Positions 7,567 through 15,049 of a stretch of DNA of 64,000 nucleotides are shown here, piece by piece. This DNA comes from an uncultured Collinsella sp. GTDB lineage: Bacteria > Actinomycetota > Coriobacteriia > Coriobacteriales > Coriobacteriaceae. Both the position numbers and the translations under genes were made by a program. Under the pieces are notes generated by a model that made no database searches, was not told where the DNA came from, and saw only the letters and a program-made list of their open reading frames with translations. The stretch spans positions 4,580 through 68,579 of the forward strand of contig CABUXL010000006.1 of the NCBI GenBank assembly GCA_902495525.1, in the 5' to 3' direction. The stretch's first letter is position 1. Every line of letters starts with the position of its first letter.

Positions 7567-10020
7567 CTATCCGCGGACCTCGCCGTTTACGCCCTTGCAT
7601 ACCTTGGTGACGATCTTCTGGTGCGCCTTCTCGACCTCTTCGCTGGTGAGCGTGTGGTCGTCGGAGCGATACGTAAGCGCAAAGGCCATGGACTTCTTGC
7701 CCGCTCCGATGCGGATGGGATCGCGGTAGACGTCGAACAGGCGCACGCCCTCGAGCAGCTTGCCGCCGGCGCTGGTAATGCGGCGCTCAAGATCCTCGCA
7801 GGTCACAGCATTGTCGACCACGATAGCAAGGTCGTGCTCAACAGCCGGGTACTGCGAGAACTCGCGGTAGTTCTCCTGATTGCGGGCGCCCTTGATCAGC
7901 TTGTCCAGATCGAGCTCAAAGGCAACGACGACCTCATCGATGCCCATCGCCTCGCGCGCCTTGGGGTGAATCTCGCCGACCCAGCCCAGCACGGTGCCGC
8001 CGGACAGAACCTCGGCCGCACGACCCGGCTGCAGGAAGGCATAGCCCTCGCCCTCGACGGGACGGAAGCGAACCTTCTCGATGCGCAGCTGGGCGAGCAG
8101 CTCCTCAACGATGCCCTTGCCAAAGAAGAAACGCAGCTTGCGGTACTTCATGTTCCAGGACCGCTCGCTCCACTGGCCCGAGAGTACGCCCGCCACGGAC
8201 TTGGTCTCCTTGGGCAGGCTGGCGTTCTCGCGGCCGTGGAACAGGCTGCCGACCTCGTACAGGTGCACGTTGGGCGTGCCGTGGGCCTCGTTGTAGGCCA
8301 CGGACTGCAGCAGACCCGGCAGCAGCGAGCGGCGCATCTCGGTCTGCTCGGCCACCAGCGGGTTCATGAGAACCACGGGGCAGCCGCGGCCCTCGGTGGA
8401 CATGCCAATCTTCTCCAGGTCGCCCGGGGCGGCAAAGCCAAAGGTCGTGGTCTCGTTGAGGCCACAGGCGCGCAGGATCTCGCCGACCTTGCGGGTAAGC
8501 TTCTGCTCGCGCGTCAGACCGCCGATGTGGTTCTTGGCAGCCGGAATGGTCGCCGTGACGCGACCCATGCCCCATAGGCGCAGGACCTCCTCGATCAGGT
8601 CGATCTCACGCGGCAGGTCGGGACGGAAGCTCGGCGGCGTGACCATAAAGTCCTCGCCGTCGCACTCGACGGTGCAGCCCAGGCGGGTGAGCGAGCGCTC
8701 GATAAAGTCGGGCTCGATGTCGGCGCCGCAGATGGCGCGCACGCGGGCCAGGCGCAGCTTGATGCTGTCGATGGTTTTGGGCGCGGGGAACACGTCCACA
8801 TAGCCGGGGGCGACCTCGCCGCCGGCGATCTCCTCGATAAGCGCGCACGTCACATTGGCGACGTCCACGCAGCCGGTCTCGTCGACCTGGCGCTCAAAGC
8901 GGATGGAGGCGTCGGAGATCAGCGACAGGTCACGGCTGGTGTGCGAGGTGCGGCCGGCGTTGAAGCAGGCGCTCTCGACCATCACGTCAACGGTATCGTC
9001 CTCGATCTCGGAATCCATGCCGCCCATGACACCGGCCAGCGCCACGGGACGCTCGCCGTCGGTGATGAGGCCCATGCCGGCGTCGAGCGTGCGCTCCTCG
9101 CCATCGAGCGTCGTGAACTTCTCATCCTGCTGGGCGGCGCGAACCACAACGCGACGATGGCCGTCGCGCTCGGCAAAGGTGTCGAGGTCAAAGGCGTGCA
9201 GCGGCTGGCCGGTGAGCATCATCACGTAGTTGGTGATGTCGACGATGTTGTTGTGCGGGCGCACGCCCAGGGCGTTGAGGCGCTTGACCATCCAGTCGGG
9301 CGACGGACCGACCTTCACGTTGCGCACGATGCGGGCGACGTAGCGGTCGCACAGGCCCTCGTCGGCGATCTCGACGGAAAGCTCGTCATCGGTCGCGCGG
9401 CCGGTCTCGGCCTTGATGGCGGGCAGCTCAACGTGGAAATCACGGTCGAAGATGGCGCCGGTCTCGCGGGCCATGCCGATCATGGACAGGCAGTCGGGAC
9501 GATTGGGCGTGATTTCGCAGTCGAGCACGGTGTCGCTCGAGCCCACGTACTCGGCAAACGGCATGCCGCAGGGCGTATCCTCGGGCAGGATCATGATGCC
9601 GGAGTGGTCACCGCCCAGGCCGAGCTCGCGCGCGGAGCAGTTCATGCCCATGGATACGACGCCGCGAAGCTTGCTCTTCTTGATCTTGACGTCGCCGGGC
9701 AGGACGGCGCCAATCATGGCCGTGACGATGTGGTCGCCGGCCTCAAAGTTCTGCGCGCCGCAGACGATCTGCAGCGGAGCGGGATTGCCGTCGGCGTCGA
9801 GATTCTTGTCGCCCACATCGACCGAGCACACATACATGTGGTCGCTATCGGGGTGCGGGGTCTTGGTGAGTACCTTGGCGGTCACCACGTGGTCGAAGGA
9901 CTCGCCCACAGTGTCGATCGCCTCGACCTCGGTGCCGGTACGGATATATTCGTCCGAAAGGGTCTTGGGATCCTCCGGAATATCGATCATGGTCTTGAGC
10001 CAGTCGTAAGAAACACGCAT
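7567..10020 (-). CDS. pheT: Phenylalanine--tRNA ligase beta subunit
   Basis: Large subunit of the heterotetrameric synthetase that charges tRNA-Phe. The 817-residue protein has, in order, the EMAP/OB tRNA-binding domain (about 40-150), the B3/B4 editing region, B5 domain, the catalytic-like core, and the C-terminal ferredoxin-fold anticodon-binding domain (last 95 residues). Length is typical for bacteria. The gene follows pheS by 184 bases, a gap that contains a repeated structured element; both genes are probably driven from the T-box leader. Confidence 0.97.
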   Translation of the reverse strand: MRVSYDWLKTMIDIPEDPKTLSDEYIRTGTEVEAIDTVGESFDHVVTAKVLTKTPHPDSDHMYVCSVDVGDKNLDADGNPAPLQIVCGAQNFEAGDHIVTAMIGAVLPGDVKIKKSKLRGVVSMGMNCSARELGLGGDHSGIMILPEDTPCGMPFAEYVGSSDTVLDCEITPNRPDCLSMIGMARETGAIFDRDFHVELPAIKAETGRATDDELSVEIADEGLCDRYVARIVRNVKVGPSPDWMVKRLNALGVRPHNNIVDITNYVMMLTGQPLHAFDLDTFAERDGHRRVVVRAAQQDEKFTTLDGEERTLDAGMGLITDGERPVALAGVMGGMDSEIEDDTVDVMVESACFNAGRTSHTSRDLSLISDASIRFERQVDETGCVDVANVTCALIEEIAGGEVAPGYVDVFPAPKTIDSIKLRLARVRAICGADIEPDFIERSLTRLGCTVECDGEDFMVTPPSFRPDLPREIDLIEEVLRLWGMGRVTATIPAAKNHIGGLTREQKLTRKVGEILRACGLNETTTFGFAAPGDLEKIGMSTEGRGCPVVLMNPLVAEQTEMRRSLLPGLLQSVAYNEAHGTPNVHLYEVGSLFHGRENASLPKETKSVAGVLSGQWSERSWNMKYRKLRFFFGKGIVEELLAQLRIEKVRFRPVEGEGYAFLQPGRAAEVLSGGTVLGWVGEIHPKAREAMGIDEVVVAFELDLDKLIKGARNQENYREFSQYPAVEHDLAIVVDNAVTCEDLERRITSAGGKLLEGVRLFDVYRDPIRIGAGKKSMAFALTYRSDDHTLTSEEVEKAHQKIVTKVCKGVNGEVRG

Positions 10021-10107
10021 CTAGCTCTCCTTTCATACTGAAAGCCTGCGAAGAGATGCAGGTGGAAACTTCAACTTTGTGAACATTCCTTACAAAGCGA
10101 GGGTTGT

Positions 10108-10204
10108 CCAAGTGCGGCAGATCGGCCCGAAAGAGGAGCGCCGCGTACTTTGGTACGCAAGCGACGAATGAGCGCCGAGGTGCCGTGCTTGGGCAAGCCG
10201 CAGC
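10108..10204 (-). repeat. Structured post-stop element, copy C (after pheS)
   Basis: A 12-bp outer stem with two G-U wobbles (10108-10119 with 10181-10192) encloses an inner hairpin GCGTAC-TTTG-GTACGC at 10143-10158. The internal text GAAAGAGGAG and CGACGAATGA closely matches copy B at 35330-35425. The element begins within about a dozen bases of the pheS stop codon. Confidence 0.6.
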
Positions 10205-11281
10205 CTAGAACTGATTCAAGAAGCGCATATCGCCAGTCATGAGAGTTCTAAGGTCAGGCAGGTCGTAGCGCAGTGCCGCGACGCGCTCGGCGCCAATACC
10301 AAAGGCGAAGCCGGTGTACTTCTCGGGGTCGATGCCGCAGTTGATCAGGACGTTGGGGTCGACCATGCCGCAGCCCAGAATCTCGATCCAGCCGCTGTGC
10401 TTGCAGAAGTTGCAGCCCTTGCCGCCGCACACGTGGCAGCTCACGTCCACCTCGCAAGAAGGCTCGGTGAAGGGGAAGAAGTGCGGGCGATAGCGCGTCT
10501 TGCGATCCTCGCCAAACATGCACTTAACAAAGTAGTCGAGCGTGCCCTTAAGATCGCCAAAGGTGATACCCTCGTCGACGACCAGGCCCTCGATCTGGTT
10601 GAACTGCGGCAGGTGGCAGGCGTCGGCCGTGTCGGGACGGTAGACGGTGCCCGGGCAGATCATGTAGATGGGCGGCTTCTGCGACTCCATGGTGTGGATC
10701 TGCACGCCCGAGGTCTGGGTGCGCAGCAGCACGTCGGACTCGCCGTGAGCGTGAGCCTCGGGATGCGCGACGCTGCCGGGGTTGTTGTCGACCACATAGA
10801 ACGTGTCGCGAGCCGAGCGGCTCGGGTGATCCATGGGCGCGTTGAGCGCGGTAAAGTTGTAGTAGGAGGTATCGACCATGGGGCCGGACTCGACGGTGTA
10901 GCCGATACCGCAGAAGATGTCCTCGGCCTCCTCGATGATCTGCTTGATCAGGTGCTGGTGACCGATCTGCGGACGGATGCCCGGCAGCGTGATGTCGACG
11001 GCCTCGTGCTCGAGCGCATGCTTGAGGGCGGCAGCCTTCATCTCGGTGGTGCGCTCGTCGAGCATGCCCTCGATCAGCTGGCGCATCTCGTTGGCGCGTT
11101 TGCCCATCATGGGACGATCCTCGGGGGCGAGCTTGCCCATCATGCGCATCAGGCCGGTGATACGGCCCTTGCGACCGAGCAGCTCAACGCGCGCAGCCTC
11201 GAGCTTGGCGGCGTCGTCGGCGCTAGTGACGAGCTCCTTGGCCTCTTCCTCGAGTTTGACCAGATCATCAATCAGACTCAT
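10205..11281 (-). CDS. pheS: Phenylalanine--tRNA ligase alpha subunit
   Basis: Catalytic subunit of phenylalanyl-tRNA synthetase. The 358-residue protein has the N-terminal coiled-coil arm (1-90), then class II motif 2 (near FNQIEGL) and motif 3 (GFGIGAERVA-like FAFGIGAERVA) close to the C-terminus. It carries four cysteines in HVCGGKGCNFC, a zinc-finger-like insertion seen in many PheS proteins. The start ATG at 11279-11281 has GGGAAG upstream. Expression is expected to be controlled by the T-box directly upstream. Confidence 0.96.
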   Translation of the reverse strand: MSLIDDLVKLEEEAKELVTSADDAAKLEAARVELLGRKGRITGLMRMMGKLAPEDRPMMGKRANEMRQLIEGMLDERTTEMKAAALKHALEHEAVDITLPGIRPQIGHQHLIKQIIEEAEDIFCGIGYTVESGPMVDTSYYNFTALNAPMDHPSRSARDTFYVVDNNPGSVAHPEAHAHGESDVLLRTQTSGVQIHTMESQKPPIYMICPGTVYRPDTADACHLPQFNQIEGLVVDEGITFGDLKGTLDYFVKCMFGEDRKTRYRPHFFPFTEPSCEVDVSCHVCGGKGCNFCKHSGWIEILGCGMVDPNVLINCGIDPEKYTGFAFGIGAERVAALRYDLPDLRTLMTGDMRFLNQF

Positions 11282-11359
11282 GTCTTCCCTTTCGTCTCTC
11301 GCGCATCCGCGCTCCGGGACGGCTGACGCTGCCCGATAGCTGCGGATGTGCGGCCCGGT

Positions 11360-11660
11360 TCGGTAACAAAAAACCGTCCTCGGGCATGTACATTGCCCAA
11401 GGACGGTTGAATTCCGCGGTACCACCTTGTTTGACCCGGCGGATGTCTGGCCCGCCGTGCCCACTCTGCGCCCCTTGTCGCGAGGCTCACGGCTTCCCTA
11501 CTGGGGCTTCGCTGCCACCGGCCGCGCGCCCGTTGAGGTCGCTGCTCGGGAGTGAACGCTTGGCCCTTGCCACCGTAGGAAGGCTTGCAGCCCATGACCT
11601 TCCCTCTCTTGCCGGCGACGCGGCGGGCAAAACCCTCTCCGTCAACGCATTGGGCTATAG
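11360..11660 (-). ncRNA. T-box leader controlling pheST
   Basis: The minus-strand leader carries the diagnostic T-box sequence AAGGTGGTACCGCGG (11414-11428), followed by a terminator hairpin. Upstream is a long structured Stem I region starting near 11650. A UUC phenylalanine codon followed by A at 11554-11556 (complement) lies in a plausible specifier position, but I could not prove the fold. Uncharged tRNA-Phe should favour the antiterminator. The 504-base gap between pheS and the next gene is mainly this leader. Confidence 0.9.
11367..11408 (-). terminator. T-box intrinsic terminator
   Basis: AACCGTCCTTGGGC pairs with GCCCGAGGACGGTT and is followed by TTTTTTG on the minus strand. The left arm can alternatively pair with the T-box antiterminator. 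Confidence 0.92.
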
Positions 11661-11785
11661 GATAACACATTCTGCGAGCATATCGCCGCGTTCAGTTTTG
11701 TTCGCGCTGGGTACAAGGCAGGTAGCTGCGCAAACTGGCCGTGCACCCGCCTGCGGCGCTCGGCCTGCGAGATTAAGGATACGGC

Positions 11786-13369
11786 ATGGGAAAGAAACTC
11801 GATAAGAAGGCCAAGGCCGCCGTGACAAAGGCTGCCAAGGGCGTCAAGGCCGCTAAAGTCGACAAGGCCGTCAAAAAGTTCCGCAAACTCGAGGGCAAGC
11901 TGTGGACTCGCGAGTACCTGCTCAAGATTGCCGAGTTCGATGGAGCGACGATTGCTCCTGCCAACGGCGCTGCCGCCCGTGCCGACGCCATGGGCACGCT
12001 TGCCGGCGAACATCACAAGCTACTGACCAGCGAGAAGTCCGTTGAGCTCGTACGCTCGTTAGCGCGCGAGACGGTTGCAGGCGGACACGTAGACGACCCG
12101 CAGCTGCTCGACGAGATCCGCGTGCTCGGCCGCGACCAGCGCGAGGCAAGCGTTATTCCTACCGAGGAGGCCGAAGCCTGGACCAGGCTCACCTGCGAGG
12201 CCGACGCCGTGTGGCACAAGGCCAAGACGGCCAACGACTGGGCGAGCTTTGAGCCCTATGTGGATAGAATCGTCGCCCAACTTAAGCATCAGGCCGAACT
12301 CATGGACCCCAAGCGCGACCCATACGACGTTTGGCTCGACCAGTACGAGCGCGGCCTTTCTGCCGAGAGCTTCGACGCGTTTTGCGAGGAGGTCAAGGCC
12401 ACGGTCGTGCCGCTCGTGCACGCCATCGGCGAGCGCGGCCAGCAGCCCGATGCCGACTTTTTGCACGCCCGCGTGCCCGAGGCCGCCCAGCGCGCCATGA
12501 GCTTCGACCTGATGAAGCTCGTCGGCCTGAACCTGGACGACACCACGCTTGCCTTTACCGAGCACCCGTTTAGCGAGGGCTTTGCCGTAGGTGACGCGCG
12601 CATCGCGACACACATCTACGAGGACGATTGCATCTCCAACGTCTACAGCATCATCCACGAGGCGGGGCACACTATGTACGAGCTGGGCGTCAATCCCGCC
12701 TATGCGCGCACCTGTCTGGAGGGCGGCACCTCCATGGGCATCCACGAGAGCCAGAGCCGCTTCTTTGAGAACACCGTGGGCCGCAGCCGTGCCTTTATGG
12801 GACCGCTGCTCGAGGTGCTGCGCCGCCACGCACCCGAGGTCTACGGCAACGTAGACGAGGACACGCTCTACCACGCCGTGAACATCGCGCAGCCTTCGCT
12901 GATCCGCACCGAGGCCGACGAGCTCACCTATCCGCTGCATATTATGGTGCGCTACGAGATCGAGCGCATGCTGTTTGCCGGCGAGGCCACGGCCAAGGAC
13001 ATCCCCGCGCTTTGGAACCGCTTCATGGATGAGTACCTGGGCATTCCCGTTCCCGACGACACGCACGGCTGTCTACAGGATACGCACTGGAGCGGCGGCT
13101 CGTTTGGCTACTTCCCCACGTATGCGCTGGGCAGTGCCTACGATGCCATGTTTGTGCCGGCCATGTGCCGCGACGGTGTCGACCTCAACGGCGCCTGTGC
13201 GAGCGGCGACCTGACACCCGTCCGCGCCTGGCTGGGCGAGCACATTTGGCAGTGGGGCCGCGCCAAGGACGCGCCGGAGCTCATCAAGGGCGCGTGCGGC
13301 ATGGCGTTCGATGCCCGCTACTACTGCAGCTACCTGCAGGACAAGTTCACCACGCTCTACGAGCTGTAA
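11786..13369 (+). CDS. M32 family metallocarboxypeptidase
   Basis: Zinc carboxypeptidase of the Taq/Pfu family that removes C-terminal amino acids from peptides in the cytoplasm. The 527-residue protein has the N-terminal M32 substrate region, the zinc motif HEAGH with His291, Glu292 and His295, and a downstream ESQSRFFENTVGRS segment providing the third zinc ligand. An about 45-residue lysine/alanine-rich N-terminal extension precedes the family core, making it slightly longer than the usual 500 residues. The ATG follows TTAAGGA. It is transcribed divergently from pheST and ends at its own terminator. Confidence 0.93.
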   Translation: MGKKLDKKAKAAVTKAAKGVKAAKVDKAVKKFRKLEGKLWTREYLLKIAEFDGATIAPANGAAARADAMGTLAGEHHKLLTSEKSVELVRSLARETVAGGHVDDPQLLDEIRVLGRDQREASVIPTEEAEAWTRLTCEADAVWHKAKTANDWASFEPYVDRIVAQLKHQAELMDPKRDPYDVWLDQYERGLSAESFDAFCEEVKATVVPLVHAIGERGQQPDADFLHARVPEAAQRAMSFDLMKLVGLNLDDTTLAFTEHPFSEGFAVGDARIATHIYEDDCISNVYSIIHEAGHTMYELGVNPAYARTCLEGGTSMGIHESQSRFFENTVGRSRAFMGPLLEVLRRHAPEVYGNVDEDTLYHAVNIAQPSLIRTEADELTYPLHIMVRYEIERMLFAGEATAKDIPALWNRFMDEYLGIPVPDDTHGCLQDTHWSGGSFGYFPTYALGSAYDAMFVPAMCRDGVDLNGACASGDLTPVRAWLGEHIWQWGRAKDAPELIKGACGMAFDARYYCSYLQDKFTTLYEL

Positions 13370-13391
13370 GGCATAACCGACACGCCAACGC

Positions 13392-13432
13392 AAAGGGGAC
13401 GCCGCGAAACCAATCCGCAGCGTCCCTTTTTT
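13392..13432 (+). terminator. Terminator of the M32 carboxypeptidase gene
   Basis: AAAGGGGACGCCGCG pairs with CGCAGCGTCCCTTTT across a short loop and is followed by a T-run, 22 bases after the stop. Confidence 0.85.
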
Positions 13433-13488
13433 CACCCAATAACTAGGTACCCAATGACTAGTTCGTTGACGCTAATGTCTTGGCAACG

Positions 13489-13635
13489 TCAGCGAAAACG
13501 GCCCCAAGCGAGCAAGGTGGCGTGAAATGAAAGGGCGCTCACCTTCTGGTCGCGCCCTTGAAATTGAACGTCAGATTGCCGCTTGGGGCCGTTTGCAGCG
13601 TCGAGCAGTTACGCGGTTTGGTAAAACCGCGTAAC
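13489..13635 (-). repeat. Structured post-stop element, copy A (after glmM)
   Basis: A perfect 14-bp outer inverted repeat (AACGGCCCCAAGCG at 13497-13510, CGCTTGGGGCCGTT at 13580-13593) encloses an inner hairpin (13531-13538 with 13552-13559). It is followed by a second hairpin, GTTACGCGGTTT with AAACCGCGTAAC (13608-13635), whose end overlaps the glmM stop codon. The same arrangement recurs at 35330-35513. Confidence 0.7.
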
Positions 13636-14966
13636 TACAGGGCCTCGAGCGCGTTGGCGATGCGCTTCATGGCGGCATCGGCGGATGCTTGGTCGGGCGC
13701 CTCGGCCAGCACGCGGATAACCGACTCGGTTCCGCTCTTGCGCACGAGCACGCGGCCCTCGCCCGCCAGCGACGCCTCGGCCTCGGCGATGGCGTTCTGC
13801 ACGCCCATGTTCTCGAGCGCGGCGTCCTTGTCCGCCACGCGCACGGCCACCTGCGCCTGCGGCAGCAGTTTGCACGGAGCCGTGAGCTGCGAGAGCGTCT
13901 CACGCTCGGCACGAATCACTTCCATCACGCGCAGCGAGGTCATAATGCCGTCGCCCGTGCGCTCGATATCGCCAAAGATCGTATGGCCCGTCTGCTCGCC
14001 GCCCAGGCTGTAGCCGCCCTCGCGCATCTTGGCATACACGTGACGGTCGCCCACGCCGCTGGTCACGGCGCTCAGACCGGCAAGCTCCAACGACTTGATC
14101 AGGCCAAAGTTGCTGGCAATCGTCGGCACCACGGTACCGCCCGAAAGGCGACCGTGTTTGTTCAGATACACGCCGCACACGTACAGGATCTGGTCGCCGT
14201 CTACCACGCGACCGCGCTCATCCACGGCCAGGCAGCGGTCGGCATCGCCATCGTAGGCAAAACCCACGTCCAGGCCCTGCTCCACCACATGGCGCTGCAG
14301 GCGCTCCATATGCGTGGAGCCGCAATCGACGTTGATGTTAAAACCATCGGGCGCGGCATTGATCACGCGCACGTCGGCACCGAGCGCGTCAAACACCGGC
14401 TTGGCCACCGAGGAAGCCGAGCCGTTGGCGCAGTCGATACCGATCTTGACGCCCTGCAGCGAAAAGTTCGCACTTGCAATGAGCGAAGCAATGTAGCGGT
14501 TGCGGCCCTGCATGTAGTCCACCGTGGCACCGATGTGGTTGCCCGTGGCCAGCGGAACTTCGCTCTTGCCATCGATGTAGTCCTCGATGAGCTCCAGCAC
14601 GTCCTCGTCCATCTTAAAGCCGTCGCTGTTGACGAGCTTAATGCCGTTATCGCAAAACGGGTTGTGGCTCGCGCTGATCATGATGCCGCAATCGAAGCAG
14701 CCTTCCACAGTCTGATGCGCTACGCCCGGCGTGGGGATCACGTGCAGCATATAGGCGTCCGCACCGCTCGCGACCAGGCCGCTCACCAGCGCCGCCTCGA
14801 ACATATAGCTCGAGCGACGCGTGTCCTTGCCCACGATGACGCGTGCCTTGCGCTCGCGGTTGGCGCCGTAATACCAGCCCACAAAACGGCCAATCTTATA
14901 AGCGTGCTCTACCGTCAGCCCAACGTTGGCCTCACCGCGAAAGCCGTCGGTGCCAAAGTACTTCAT
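13635..14966 (-). CDS. glmM: Phosphoglucosamine mutase
   Basis: Converts glucosamine-6-phosphate to glucosamine-1-phosphate, feeding UDP-GlcNAc for peptidoglycan. The 443-residue protein has KYFGTDGFRG at the start, the phosphoserine loop ISASHNP with Ser100, the metal loop DGDADR at 239-244 and the sugar-binding GGEQTGH near 325. Length is that of typical GlmM, not of the longer phosphomannomutases. AAGGAG precedes the ATG. Confidence 0.95.
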   Translation of the reverse strand: MKYFGTDGFRGEANVGLTVEHAYKIGRFVGWYYGANRERKARVIVGKDTRRSSYMFEAALVSGLVASGADAYMLHVIPTPGVAHQTVEGCFDCGIMISASHNPFCDNGIKLVNSDGFKMDEDVLELIEDYIDGKSEVPLATGNHIGATVDYMQGRNRYIASLIASANFSLQGVKIGIDCANGSASSVAKPVFDALGADVRVINAAPDGFNINVDCGSTHMERLQRHVVEQGLDVGFAYDGDADRCLAVDERGRVVDGDQILYVCGVYLNKHGRLSGGTVVPTIASNFGLIKSLELAGLSAVTSGVGDRHVYAKMREGGYSLGGEQTGHTIFGDIERTGDGIMTSLRVMEVIRAERETLSQLTAPCKLLPQAQVAVRVADKDAALENMGVQNAIAEAEASLAGEGRVLVRKSGTESVIRVLAEAPDQASADAAMKRIANALEAL

Positions 14967-15049
14967 GCGCTCTCCTTACAAAATAGGGGCGAACAGATTG
15001 CCTGTCCGCCCCAAAATGGTACTCGATTATCTGCGCTACCAGAAAAACC

